Assembly: GCA_035559795.1 (NCBI GenBank)
Contig: DATMAR010000006.1
Coordinates: 1 to 44,345 of the forward strand
Source of the DNA: Fimbriimonadales bacterium
GTDB taxonomy: Bacteria > Armatimonadota > Fimbriimonadia > Fimbriimonadales > ATM1
Reading direction: 5' to 3'
Length of the DNA: 44,345 bases
Position numbers and translations under genes: made by a program. The notes under the pieces were generated by a model. That model ran no database searches and was not told the origin of the DNA. It worked only from the letters and a program-made list of their open reading frames with translations. Below are positions 27,594-35,693 of this stretch, piece by piece (the stretch's first letter is position 1; every line of letters begins with the position of its first letter).

Positions 27594-28766
27594 ATGAATC
27601 CATTAGAATCGAGCCGAAAAGAAAGGATGAAACTGACTGAAGAGGAACTTCAACGTTATTCGAGGCATATGGTTATTCCCGAAGTGGGAATCGAAGGTCA
27701 GGAACGGCTGAAAAATTCCTCGGTTTTATTGGTGGGCGTGGGGGGGCTCGGTTCTCCTGTCGCCTATTATCTCGCCGCTGCTGGAGTGGGAAGATTGGGG
27801 TTGGTAGATTACGATATCGTTGACCGAACGAATTTACAGCGGCAGATTTTGCATTTCGATACGGATGTAGGAAAGGCGAAATTGCAAAGTGCGAAGCAAA
27901 AACTTCTCTCCCTCAATCCCGATATCGAAATAGAACTTCATGAAACGAAACTTACGAGAGATAACGCATTGAGCATTTTCGAGACGTATGACGTCATCGT
28001 GGATGGCACAGACAATTTTCCTACTCGGTATTTAGTAAACGATGCGTGCGTTCTTTACGGAAAGCCGAATGTATACGGTTCTATTTTTCGTTTCGAAGGG
28101 CAGGTGAGCGTGTTTTTCGCAAAGGAAGGCGCTTGTTATCGCTGTCTGTATCCTGAGCCTCCCCCCCCTGGACTCATTCCGAGTTGTGCCGATGCGGGAG
28201 TGTTGGGGGTTTTGCCAGGGGTGATCGGTTCTTTACAAGCGACCGAAGTTTTGAAACTTCTTTTGGGAATCGGGGAGCCGCTTGTAGGAACTCTTTTGTC
28301 TTTCGATGCGTTGCGGATGGAGTTTAGCGCCTATCGCGTAACAAAAGACCCGGAATGTCCCATCTGCGGCAAAAATCCTACGATAACGCAATTAATAGAT
28401 TACGAAGATTTCTGCGGATTGCGTGAAAGAAGATTGAAAGGAAGGAGCGTTCCAGAAATCACCGTACACGAACTCGAAAAAATGCGCTCGGAAGGGATTC
28501 CATTTTTGCTGTTGGATGTTCGTGAAGATTTCGAACTGAAAATTTCACGCCTCGACCCTTGTGTCCATATCCCGATGGGGGAAGTAGCGAAACGAATGTC
28601 GGAACTTCCTCGAGACAGGGAAATCGTGGTTCTTTGCCGCTCCGGGAATAGAAGCAAGAAAGTTACCGAGGACTTGTTGCGAAGCGGCTTTCGAAAAGTG
28701 AGCAACCTCGCAGGCGGCATCAATGCCTATGCGAGGGAAATTAATCCGAGCATTCAGGCGTACTGA
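27594..28766 (+). CDS. moeB: MoeB/ThiF-like sulfur-carrier adenylyltransferase with C-terminal rhodanese domain
   Basis: 390 residues. The E1-like domain (residues 12-250) has the ATP-binding GVGGLGSPVAYYLAAAGVG, VDRTNLQRQILH and the PPGLIPSCADAGVLGVLPG segment. Two CxxC pairs (CYRC and CPIC) should bind structural zinc. The last ~115 residues are a rhodanese domain with active-site loop VLCRSGNRSKK. This is the MoeZ/MOCS3 arrangement: it adenylates a MoaD- or ThiS-type carrier and sulfurates it for molybdopterin, thiamine or cysteine synthesis. ATG 27594 or 27627 can serve as start; MKLTEEELQRYSRHMVIPEV at the latter is the usual family N-terminus. It pairs with the JAMM protease upstream. 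Confidence 0.93.
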   Translation: MNPLESSRKERMKLTEEELQRYSRHMVIPEVGIEGQERLKNSSVLLVGVGGLGSPVAYYLAAAGVGRLGLVDYDIVDRTNLQRQILHFDTDVGKAKLQSAKQKLLSLNPDIEIELHETKLTRDNALSIFETYDVIVDGTDNFPTRYLVNDACVLYGKPNVYGSIFRFEGQVSVFFAKEGACYRCLYPEPPPPGLIPSCADAGVLGVLPGVIGSLQATEVLKLLLGIGEPLVGTLLSFDALRMEFSAYRVTKDPECPICGKNPTITQLIDYEDFCGLRERRLKGRSVPEITVHELEKMRSEGIPFLLLDVREDFELKISRLDPCVHIPMGEVAKRMSELPRDREIVVLCRSGNRSKKVTEDLLRSGFRKVSNLAGGINAYAREINPSIQAY

Positions 28767-28833
28767 TACTCAGAATAGTGTTCGAACGTCAAACAACTGT
28801 CGGGTAGTTGAAAGAATAAATGGAGGAAAAAAA

Positions 28834-30276
28834 ATGATTTGGACGTCCGTTTTCTTTAGCGCTTTGCCTTTCGTTCCTTTGCAGAACCAGGGAACGGAAC
28901 TCACGGTTTACAACGCGAACTTCGGCTTGGTCAAGGAAGTTCGAGAGATCAATCTATCGAGTGGAAGACAGACGGTTCGCATAGAAGATGTCGCTGCATA
29001 TATTGACCCCACGAGCGTGAGCCTAAAAAGTTTGACCAAAGACGAGATAGAAATTCTGGAGCAGAACTATCAATACGATTTAATTTCTCCGCAGGTGATT
29101 TTGCTCAAATCCATCGGAAAGAGAATTCGCGTTCGTCAAGTGCTCGAAAACGGTCAAGAGCGTGTTACAGAAGGTGTGCTTTTAAGCGCGCCGGGTCAGA
29201 TCGTAACGGCAGAAGGCTCGCCGTATCAGATGTATTCGGGTTTGGTGATGCAGACTGACGACGGAAGAATCATTTTGAATCCTGTGGGCACTTTCGAAGT
29301 CCTCGAACTTCCCGAAGGGCTAATCAGCAAACCCACGTTAATGTGGGACTTGATAGCAGGGCGCTCAGGCGCACATAAAATCGAGTTGGCTTATCTGACG
29401 AACCAAATCAACTGGTATGCGAATTACGTTTTGACTTTAAATGCAGACGATACGAAAGCAGATTTGAACGGTTGGGTGACTATTAATAATCAAAGCGGAA
29501 AAACGTATAAAGACGCGAATCTAAAATTAGTTGCGGGAGACGTTCGACGACTACGACAATACGGTTTTGGCATAGGTGGGGCTCGAGCCGCCGAGGAGCG
29601 CATGGCGAAAGCCGAATTGGGATTCGCAGAGGAGCAACTTTTCGAATATCATCTTTACACTTTGCAGAGACCGGCTACGGTGAGAGATAAAGAAACGAAG
29701 CAAATTGCTTTGCTCTCTGCAACAGAAGTGCCTGTTAAAAAAGATTTAGTTTTCGAAGGTCAAAAGAGTATTTGGATTTCGTACGGACGGAATTATCGCC
29801 CCGGAGAAGGTTGGGCGACGGACACCAGTGCGAAAGTCAATATCGTCGTAGAGGTTCACAATTCGGAAAAGAACAAATTGGGTATGCCCTTGCCGAAAGG
29901 CATTGTACGCGTTTACAAACGTGATAGCGAGGGTCGAGTGCAGATGTTGGGAGAAGACGAAATTGCGCACACTCCACGCGAAGAGAAGTTTCGCTTGTAC
30001 ATCGGAGATGCGTTCGATATCGTTGGTTCGAGAACGAGAACGAACTTTCAGAGAATCAGTGACAGAGTCGTTCAGGAGACATTCGAAATCAAATTGCGAA
30101 ACCGCAAAAAAACTCAAGAAACGGTTCGCGTAGTCGAACATGGATGGGGGGACTGGCAGATTCTAAACGAATCTATGCCGAGCAAAAAGATCGATTCGAA
30201 TACGTTCGAATATTTGGTGACTTTGAAACCCGATGTAGAGGCTGTGATTCGCTATACGATACAGACTCGCTGGTAA
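28834..30276 (+). CDS. Secreted DUF4139 domain protein
   Basis: 480 residues from the ATG at 28834, chosen because GGAGG lies 7 nt upstream and a signal peptide begins there (MIWTSVFFSALPFVPLQ). The following GTELTVYNANFGLVKEVREI and IEDVAAYIDPTSVSLKSL, and later WYANYVLTLNADDTKADLNG, match the DUF4139 beta-rich domain. The fold looks like stacked beta-sandwiches with a coiled insert near residues 230-300. The end is SYTIQT-like strand-rich sequence. The family is widespread and exported, with no settled function. It follows the MoeB-like gene by 67 bp and may share its transcript. Confidence 0.82.
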   Translation: MIWTSVFFSALPFVPLQNQGTELTVYNANFGLVKEVREINLSSGRQTVRIEDVAAYIDPTSVSLKSLTKDEIEILEQNYQYDLISPQVILLKSIGKRIRVRQVLENGQERVTEGVLLSAPGQIVTAEGSPYQMYSGLVMQTDDGRIILNPVGTFEVLELPEGLISKPTLMWDLIAGRSGAHKIELAYLTNQINWYANYVLTLNADDTKADLNGWVTINNQSGKTYKDANLKLVAGDVRRLRQYGFGIGGARAAEERMAKAELGFAEEQLFEYHLYTLQRPATVRDKETKQIALLSATEVPVKKDLVFEGQKSIWISYGRNYRPGEGWATDTSAKVNIVVEVHNSEKNKLGMPLPKGIVRVYKRDSEGRVQMLGEDEIAHTPREEKFRLYIGDAFDIVGSRTRTNFQRISDRVVQETFEIKLRNRKKTQETVRVVEHGWGDWQILNESMPSKKIDSNTFEYLVTLKPDVEAVIRYTIQTRW

Positions 30277-30445
30277 TTGTCGATTCTTGTGAAACAGAAT
30301 CTAAACGAACCAAGCGAGAATCGTAACGTCGCTGATTTCCAGAAGAGAGTTCCTAACCAACCAAGCGGACGGAAGCCAATGCTGTATTTGTTCGTAAATT
30401 CCACAACATCGAAACGGGCTTTGGGTGAGGCTAATTGCCTATAAT

Positions 30446-31774
30446 TTATTCTCTTGGGGGCTTTACGATGGGTGATACTGCGTAAGCCGGACGATGCAGG
30501 AACACATCGTAGTAACCATTCGTGTCCTCCGACACGAGATTCGATGCATAAGAATAAAAAGCGACAAGTTTTCCATCCGCATTGAAAAAAGGGAAGAAAC
30601 TATTGAAATTTCCTTGCATTCCTGATGAGGATATCGAAATACGAATCGTCTTTCCGGTTTGACGGTCGTGCACGAAGACGTCGGAAAATCCGTTCGTGTC
30701 GTTCGAGACGAAGTTATTAGCAAGAGAATCGAAACCGACGAATCTTCCATCTTCATTCAGAGATGGATTCGCGCAGTCGCCATTTCCCTCAGCCCCAGAT
30801 GAGGAGACCGATACTCTGGTCGTACGTCCGGTGTCGATTTCGTGAACGAAAACATCAATTTTGCTGTTCGTGTCTCCTGCCACGAGAGTGCTCGACCTAC
30901 TTATAAAGGCAATGAATTTTCCATCTGCGCTGATGAACGGGTCGTTGCTGTCGAAATTGCCTTGCGTTCCTAATGAAGAAACAGAAACTCGCTTTGTTTC
31001 TCCTGTTAGAATGTCATGTACGAACACATCTGCTGCATTGTTTGTGTCTCCGGAAACGAGATTTTTTGCAGTGGATTCGAAAGCGACATAACGACCATCG
31101 GCGCTGATGCATGGGTCCGTGCTTCCGCCGTTTCCTTCCGTTCCTGTAGAGGATACAGACGCTCTAAAGGTCTCACCGGTTAAACGGTCGTGCACGAACA
31201 CATCGGTGGCGTTGTTCGTGTCTCCTGCGACAAGGTTTTTAGCGACAGATTCGAAAACGACGTAACGACCATCACCGCTTATATACGGGTCTCCACTATT
31301 ACCGTTTCCCTCTACTCCTGCTGAAGATACGGAGACACGGGTCGTTTCCCCTATTTGACGGTCGTGCACGAATACATCTAAAGCGTTATTCGTATCTAAT
31401 GAAACTAAATTCGTTGCGAAAGACTGGAATGCAACATATCTTCCGTCAGCGTTGATAGAAGGGAAGGCGCTGTTGTTATTTCCCTGCTCTCCTGAAGAGG
31501 TGATCGAGACGCGCTTGGTCTCTCCTGTAAGACGATCACGGACGAATACGTCGCAAGAGCCATTCGTGTCGTTTTCATCGAAGTTTGTTGCGTAGGATTT
31601 GAAAGCGATGTACCTTCCGTCAGCGCTTACAGAGGGTTCTGAACTATGTTCGTTCCCTTGTTCCCCTGTGGAGGATTCGGAAATTCGTTCTGTAGTAGCG
31701 AGTTGCACTGCTAACGTGCTTGCACAAGCGAAAATACCCAACGCAGTAATCTTTAACCAAAGGTAAGACTTCAT
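30446..31774 (-). CDS. Secreted seven-repeat beta-propeller protein (PD40/TolB-like)
   Basis: 442 residues. A signal peptide (MKSYLWLKITALGIFACAST) is followed by exactly seven repeats of 58 residues each, then a short tail. Each repeat has the frame RVSVSSxGxxGN, SxDGRYVAFxSxAxNLV, DTNxxxDVFVHDRxTGET. Seven equal units predict a seven-bladed propeller, and the DTNxxxD loops could bind calcium. Identical or near-identical DNA blocks recur at 174-bp spacing, so the gene is prone to recombination between repeats. GAAAGGAG before the ATG is a good ribosome-binding site. Such proteins are exported to the periplasm or medium; the ligand is unknown. No sorting signal is seen at the C-terminus. Confidence 0.85.
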   Translation of the reverse strand: MKSYLWLKITALGIFACASTLAVQLATTERISESSTGEQGNEHSSEPSVSADGRYIAFKSYATNFDENDTNGSCDVFVRDRLTGETKRVSITSSGEQGNNNSAFPSINADGRYVAFQSFATNLVSLDTNNALDVFVHDRQIGETTRVSVSSAGVEGNGNSGDPYISGDGRYVVFESVAKNLVAGDTNNATDVFVHDRLTGETFRASVSSTGTEGNGGSTDPCISADGRYVAFESTAKNLVSGDTNNAADVFVHDILTGETKRVSVSSLGTQGNFDSNDPFISADGKFIAFISRSSTLVAGDTNSKIDVFVHEIDTGRTTRVSVSSSGAEGNGDCANPSLNEDGRFVGFDSLANNFVSNDTNGFSDVFVHDRQTGKTIRISISSSGMQGNFNSFFPFFNADGKLVAFYSYASNLVSEDTNGYYDVFLHRPAYAVSPIVKPPRE

Positions 31775-32103
31775 AAAACGCTCCTTTCAAGGTTTGAATG
31801 TTTATTTTACAGACTTTTCTTCCGCGTCTGATCGCATTTTCATGTAAAACCCGTAAAATGTACTTAAAAAGTTGACGCTTTAGCCGGAAATTTTAGGAGG
31901 AATTAACGCTTAGAAAATGCCTATTTCCCCGCTGCAAATAAAAAGAGAGCCGGATTAAAATTCGGTGCCACTGCCAATCATTCATTGACATCGCATATGG
32001 AGTGACATTTAGAAAAACGAGGGTGGAATAACGTCATCTCGTGCCTATCCTTTGGAATGAAGTAACACATAATTCATACCGTAAAACTTAGTTCGTAAAT
32101 ATC
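31775..32103. other. Intergenic region between the propeller gene and recO
   Basis: The 329 bp hold the leader of the minus-strand propeller gene on one side and the region after recO on the other. GGAGGAATTAACG at 31903 resembles a ribosome-binding site, but only a 13-codon frame follows, 15-20 nt away. No gene or clear terminator is supported. The 23-bp repeat shared with 26968-26990 lies at 31975-31997. Confidence 0.6.
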
Positions 32104-32847
32104 TTACAATTTCGTAGAATTCGTCATCGAATTCGAAAGCAAATTTTGTCTTGCCGGAAGCCTATGTCCTACAATTTCCAACCAAAAGGGAAGTATCGCC
32201 GCTGCTACTTCACGTGCGCGCTTCATATAACGAGGCGGATTGGGGAGTTCCAATAATTGTGCAAGAGTAATCGCAACCTCGTACGGAACTTCGAATGCGT
32301 CTTCAGCCAATGTGGGAGAGGCGACAGCCCCCCCTGAACGAGGGCTCAAATATCGTTTTGCTCCTCGGCATTCTTGGCCTGTAACGACGCATGTTCGGAA
32401 TTCCGGAGCGTATCCCGATATCGTCATGAGGTGCAAATCTCCCCATGAGAGGGGGGCTAACGGTTCTTCCGATTCTTCGATTGCGTCGAGAACTAACACT
32501 GCCAAATCGAAAATTTCCTGATTCGGTTCTTCTACAGGAAGAATCGCGTCGAGAATCTCGCACCATGCAAGCGCAGCAGATAAAAAGCGGAAATCTTTTC
32601 GTATTTTAGGGAAAGCGCGAATCGGTTGGGCTTGCGTGATGTATTCCTTTTTTCTTCCGATTGCGATCTGGAAACGGGAAAGGGAAAGAGGTTCTGTAAC
32701 TCCGGCTAATTTCGAAGCGCTTTTTCTCGCTCCTCTTGCAGTTGCGAGGATGCGACCTCGTTCTGAAGTTAAAATAGAAACTCTGCGGTCGAATTCACCG
32801 ACATCCCAACGGCGAAGGACCACACCGGTTACGGTGACGGTCGGCAT
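32104..32847 (-). CDS. recO: DNA repair protein RecO
   Basis: 247 residues, normal length. RecO binds single-stranded DNA and, with RecR, loads RecA in the RecF pathway. The N-terminal OB fold is recognised by VTVTGVVLRRWDVGEFDRRV and VSILTSERGRILATARGARK, with SKLAGVTEPLSL. The middle helical part has EILDAILPVEEPNQEIFDL and the zinc-region position is degenerate: CVVTGQECRG gives two Cys rather than a full four. It starts 3 bp after the stop of the upstream membrane-protein gene, at the end of a long minus-strand cluster. No terminator is evident downstream. Confidence 0.9.
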   Translation of the reverse strand: MPTVTVTGVVLRRWDVGEFDRRVSILTSERGRILATARGARKSASKLAGVTEPLSLSRFQIAIGRKKEYITQAQPIRAFPKIRKDFRFLSAALAWCEILDAILPVEEPNQEIFDLAVLVLDAIEESEEPLAPLSWGDLHLMTISGYAPEFRTCVVTGQECRGAKRYLSPRSGGAVASPTLAEDAFEVPYEVAITLAQLLELPNPPRYMKRAREVAAAILPFWLEIVGHRLPARQNLLSNSMTNSTKL

Positions 32848-32850
32848 GTT

Positions 32851-33633
32851 TTATGCTGGTGGGCCCAGTCTCAACCATTGAATCAGTAAGAAATACGCGC
32901 GGTCTATAAAAAGTACGAAACGCGTCATCATCGTCGTTCCGAAAATTGCGCCGAGCCCCACCATTAAAAGCCATCTACCCCATTGAGCGGATTTCTGTAC
33001 GAATTTGCTCTGCTGTTCGAAAGAGTATAAAAAGTAACTCAACACGACTAAAAAGGTTACGACGAGCACGATGTTGCTTATGGCTTGAGAAACAGCGAGA
33101 GTTCCAGGGGGGGCGCTCGGATCTACTAAAGAGAAAGAGTTCGGGATAACCGGTCGCGCAGTCGTCGCGATTTGGGGGAGAAACTTGTTTTGAAAAGCGT
33201 CGAACTGCTGACCTGACCAAAGACCCAAGATCACACCGAATGGGATTCGTCCGAGCCAACCCATCTTTTGGCTGAACACGAAAAGACCCAAAACCCCTAT
33301 CGGTAAAAGAACTGCCCATGCCCAGTGAGCGAGAATCATCGGCTCGCCTGTCAAGCTTGCAGGTCTTCCCATCATCGGTTTGAACCATTGTTCGTCGAGG
33401 ACTTCTGTCCATGCCACGACGACAGCGTAACCTGCCGCTAAACCCACGAAAATGTGTTCGACCAAACGATAAAATTTATTTTCTCGATAGAGAAGGCTGA
33501 AAATTCCCAAAGTTAGCAGGGCGCCGATAGTCGTTACCATAAGGGGGGGCATCAAAAGCCAGGGGTCTTCTTTGGTCCCTAATTCTTGCCACCATTCGGG
33601 CGTGAAGACACTTTGTGCAAGTGTAAGAATCAT
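32851..33633 (-). CDS. Uncharacterised multi-pass membrane protein
   Basis: 260 residues with about six to seven predicted membrane helices: 28-48, 62-80, 104-121, 132-148, 187-210, 226-245. The first helix follows a short N-terminal segment with paired tryptophans. It has no family I recognise. The ATG overlaps the previous gene's stop in ATGA (33630-33633), and recO begins 3 bp after its stop, so it is the last membrane gene of a co-translated block (37660-32851). It lacks any catalytic motif I can see, and is best viewed as a structural partner of the other block proteins. Confidence 0.7.
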   Translation of the reverse strand: MILTLAQSVFTPEWWQELGTKEDPWLLMPPLMVTTIGALLTLGIFSLLYRENKFYRLVEHIFVGLAAGYAVVVAWTEVLDEQWFKPMMGRPASLTGEPMILAHWAWAVLLPIGVLGLFVFSQKMGWLGRIPFGVILGLWSGQQFDAFQNKFLPQIATTARPVIPNSFSLVDPSAPPGTLAVSQAISNIVLVVTFLVVLSYFLYSFEQQSKFVQKSAQWGRWLLMVGLGAIFGTTMMTRFVLFIDRAYFLLIQWLRLGPPA

Positions 33634-34493
33634 GAGCGCGCACCTCTTCGACGTGAGAAGAATAATGCCAAGTTGCCGATGATTACAGCCAAGACCAAAA
33701 GCATGAGCGCAAACGCCAAAGGACCCATATATCTACGGCCGGATTGAAAATTCGTGTACTCCGGTTCTTTGAAGGTTTCGGCTAAAAGCGATTCGAAATC
33801 GAATGCCCCTTTTGCGCCGATGACGATTCCCACCAACTGCCCGCTCGCATAAAACAAGATGTTCTCGGCGCTCATAACCGCTGTACAGAACAGACCGAGT
33901 TTCGTTTTATTCCGAATGCGTTCGTACCACACGTCGATGCTCGAAGAACCCGTTACTACGAGAACAATCTTGATTTGCGAAAGGTCGCTGATGTTATTTT
34001 CTATTAAAAACGGTAATGCCCCACGCGTGCTGAGTTCTTTTCGAATGTTATTCACCATTCCCTTTACGTGGTTGTATGCATCGGGGAAATAGCCTGCAAC
34101 GAAATAATCTTTGCCAGGCATATAGTTGTTGCTTCCAGGCTCCACTGCGAGTTGTTCGATTTCATAACTAGCGATGCGAGGGGCTTGCGGATCAATCGAA
34201 GTGATAATGAACTTGATTTTTTTTCGCATCAATAAACGCATCAGTGCTTGGAATTGAGGCAGGCTTTCGCCTTTCGTGCTGTACGTCCAGTCGCTTTCGA
34301 TGACGACGACGTCACCTTCTTTCAGGCTATTGAGATAATCGAAAAGGTCTTTCGTGCGAACAGAAACTACGTTTCCGACATCCAAAGGAGAAATCACTTG
34401 CCACCCGACCAAAAGCATGAGAATCAAATAAAGGATTCTCCTATCCAAACTGAGCAAACTTTCCCAGATTGTCAATTTTTGGTTTTCTTGCAT
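33630..34493 (-). CDS. Uncharacterised bitopic or two-helix membrane-anchored protein
   Basis: 287 residues. One membrane helix lies near residues 20-38 (ILYLILMLLVGWQVISPL) and another near the C-terminus (LAFALMLLVLAVIIGNLALF), leaving a soluble domain of about 215 residues between, probably outside the cytoplasm. The domain contains VRTKDLFDYLNSLKEGDVVV and LSQIKIVLVVTGSSSIDVWY, an alternating alpha-beta pattern that suggests a Rossmann-like or flavodoxin-like fold. I cannot name a family. The ATG directly abuts the stop of the 399-residue gene, and the stop overlaps the 260-residue gene in ATGA, consistent with stoichiometric production. Confidence 0.7.
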   Translation of the reverse strand: MQENQKLTIWESLLSLDRRILYLILMLLVGWQVISPLDVGNVVSVRTKDLFDYLNSLKEGDVVVIESDWTYSTKGESLPQFQALMRLLMRKKIKFIITSIDPQAPRIASYEIEQLAVEPGSNNYMPGKDYFVAGYFPDAYNHVKGMVNNIRKELSTRGALPFLIENNISDLSQIKIVLVVTGSSSIDVWYERIRNKTKLGLFCTAVMSAENILFYASGQLVGIVIGAKGAFDFESLLAETFKEPEYTNFQSGRRYMGPLAFALMLLVLAVIIGNLALFFSRRRGARS

Positions 34494-35693
34494 TTAGTCG
34501 GATACTCCTTTTTCCAATCCGAGCATGATGCGCGTTGCCATAGCGACGACACCGAGCCCCAAACCTAAGTTGATTGCGCGAATGGCTGGTGTGTTTAGCG
34601 TTGCTAAAATCCAATCGCTAATCGTGTCGATTCGAAAGTTCCCTTCGAATCCTTTAGGGTCGAGCCAATTCGTCAATGCAAGTCCTAATGGAACGAAGCT
34701 CAAAAGGATAACTAAAGCGACGAGCATAAGGATAGTCGCCTCGATGGAACGTATTCGAAATGCGCGATAGGCCGCAGAAAGAATGAAAAATGCGATGAGG
34801 CTGAACATCGCTGCGTCTAGAACCACCAGCATATCCGTGAAAACCAGCCGATATCCTTGCGCGATGGTAGTCCTGTCTCTTTCCGTCGAGATTCCGGCCT
34901 TCGCATGAGCGGCGACTTCCGGTGTAAGGGTGTTCTGCGCAACAGCAGCATCTATTTTTTCGTTTTCGGTTCGGATGAATTCGTCGTATTCACTTTGCGC
35001 TAATGCTCTTGCCGCTTCCGCTTCTTCGGCAGAGATTCTTCCACTTAGGAGTTTGGTTTTGATTTGTTCGAGTTTTGCTTTTCGTGCGTTATGGGCTTGG
35101 CCATTTACTCCTAATCTGGCAAGTTCGACAATTCTCGGAGTGAGTGTGTTGTCTCGCGCTGCCTTATCGATCACATAGTTTTCGCTCTCGACGACTTTTT
35201 CGTTCGTGTAGTAATGCGAGTATCCCAGAAAGATGATTACAGCCATGCTTATGAGAAGCACCGCACTAAAGGGCCAATCGCGCTGTAGTTTAAACAAGCG
35301 TCCGAAATGAACGCGGAAAATGCTGATGACGCCCAACACCAAAAGAAATGCGGCGACAATTTGCGCTGTGGAAGAGGCTACAGGGATACCATCCAACCAA
35401 TTGAATCCGAAGACAGGAGCGATGACTTCTCCTGCAGGTGTTTTCGTTTTGGGAATCAGCCATTCCAAAACGTAAAACATTCCACATGCGAACGTGATTG
35501 CGACGACAACCCACTTCCTTAAATTGCTCGGAACACGCGCAACGAAAAAGAGAATTATCGAAGTTACGATAATCGTTCCGAGCACCCACCAAAAAGCCTT
35601 TTGTGTCCAAATCGGACCTGCAGTTCTTTCGATGACCCAAAAACTCGTTTCGGGAGGAGTTTTCTGCGCGAGAAATTGAGTGAATCCTCCCAT
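34494..35693 (-). CDS. Uncharacterised membrane protein with a large coiled hydrophilic insert
   Basis: 399 residues. Helices appear at about 33-50, 62-80, 107-127, 143-160, and again at 290-310, 320-340 and 372-390. Between the fourth and fifth is a ~125-residue hydrophilic insert rich in Ala, Glu and Arg with two similar units, KAARDNTLTPRIVELARLGV and AAVAQNTLTPEVAAHAKAGI. These share the pattern N-T-L-T-P-x-(V/I)-x-x-x-A-x-x-G. It starts directly after the DUF6754-like gene and ends directly before the 287-residue gene. No named family recognised. Confidence 0.7.
   Translation of the reverse strand: MGGFTQFLAQKTPPETSFWVIERTAGPIWTQKAFWWVLGTIIVTSIILFFVARVPSNLRKWVVVAITFACGMFYVLEWLIPKTKTPAGEVIAPVFGFNWLDGIPVASSTAQIVAAFLLVLGVISIFRVHFGRLFKLQRDWPFSAVLLISMAVIIFLGYSHYYTNEKVVESENYVIDKAARDNTLTPRIVELARLGVNGQAHNARKAKLEQIKTKLLSGRISAEEAEAARALAQSEYDEFIRTENEKIDAAVAQNTLTPEVAAHAKAGISTERDRTTIAQGYRLVFTDMLVVLDAAMFSLIAFFILSAAYRAFRIRSIEATILMLVALVILLSFVPLGLALTNWLDPKGFEGNFRIDTISDWILATLNTPAIRAINLGLGLGVVAMATRIMLGLEKGVSD

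Noticed and set aside
30446-31774. Regular 174-bp repeats as a possible CRISPR-like array
   Set aside because: The repeats are in frame in a secreted protein, have no spacer pattern and no cas genes nearby.
31905-31970. Possible 13-codon leader peptide after a GGAGGA
   Set aside because: The spacing to the ATG is too long and there is no downstream gene in that direction to regulate.
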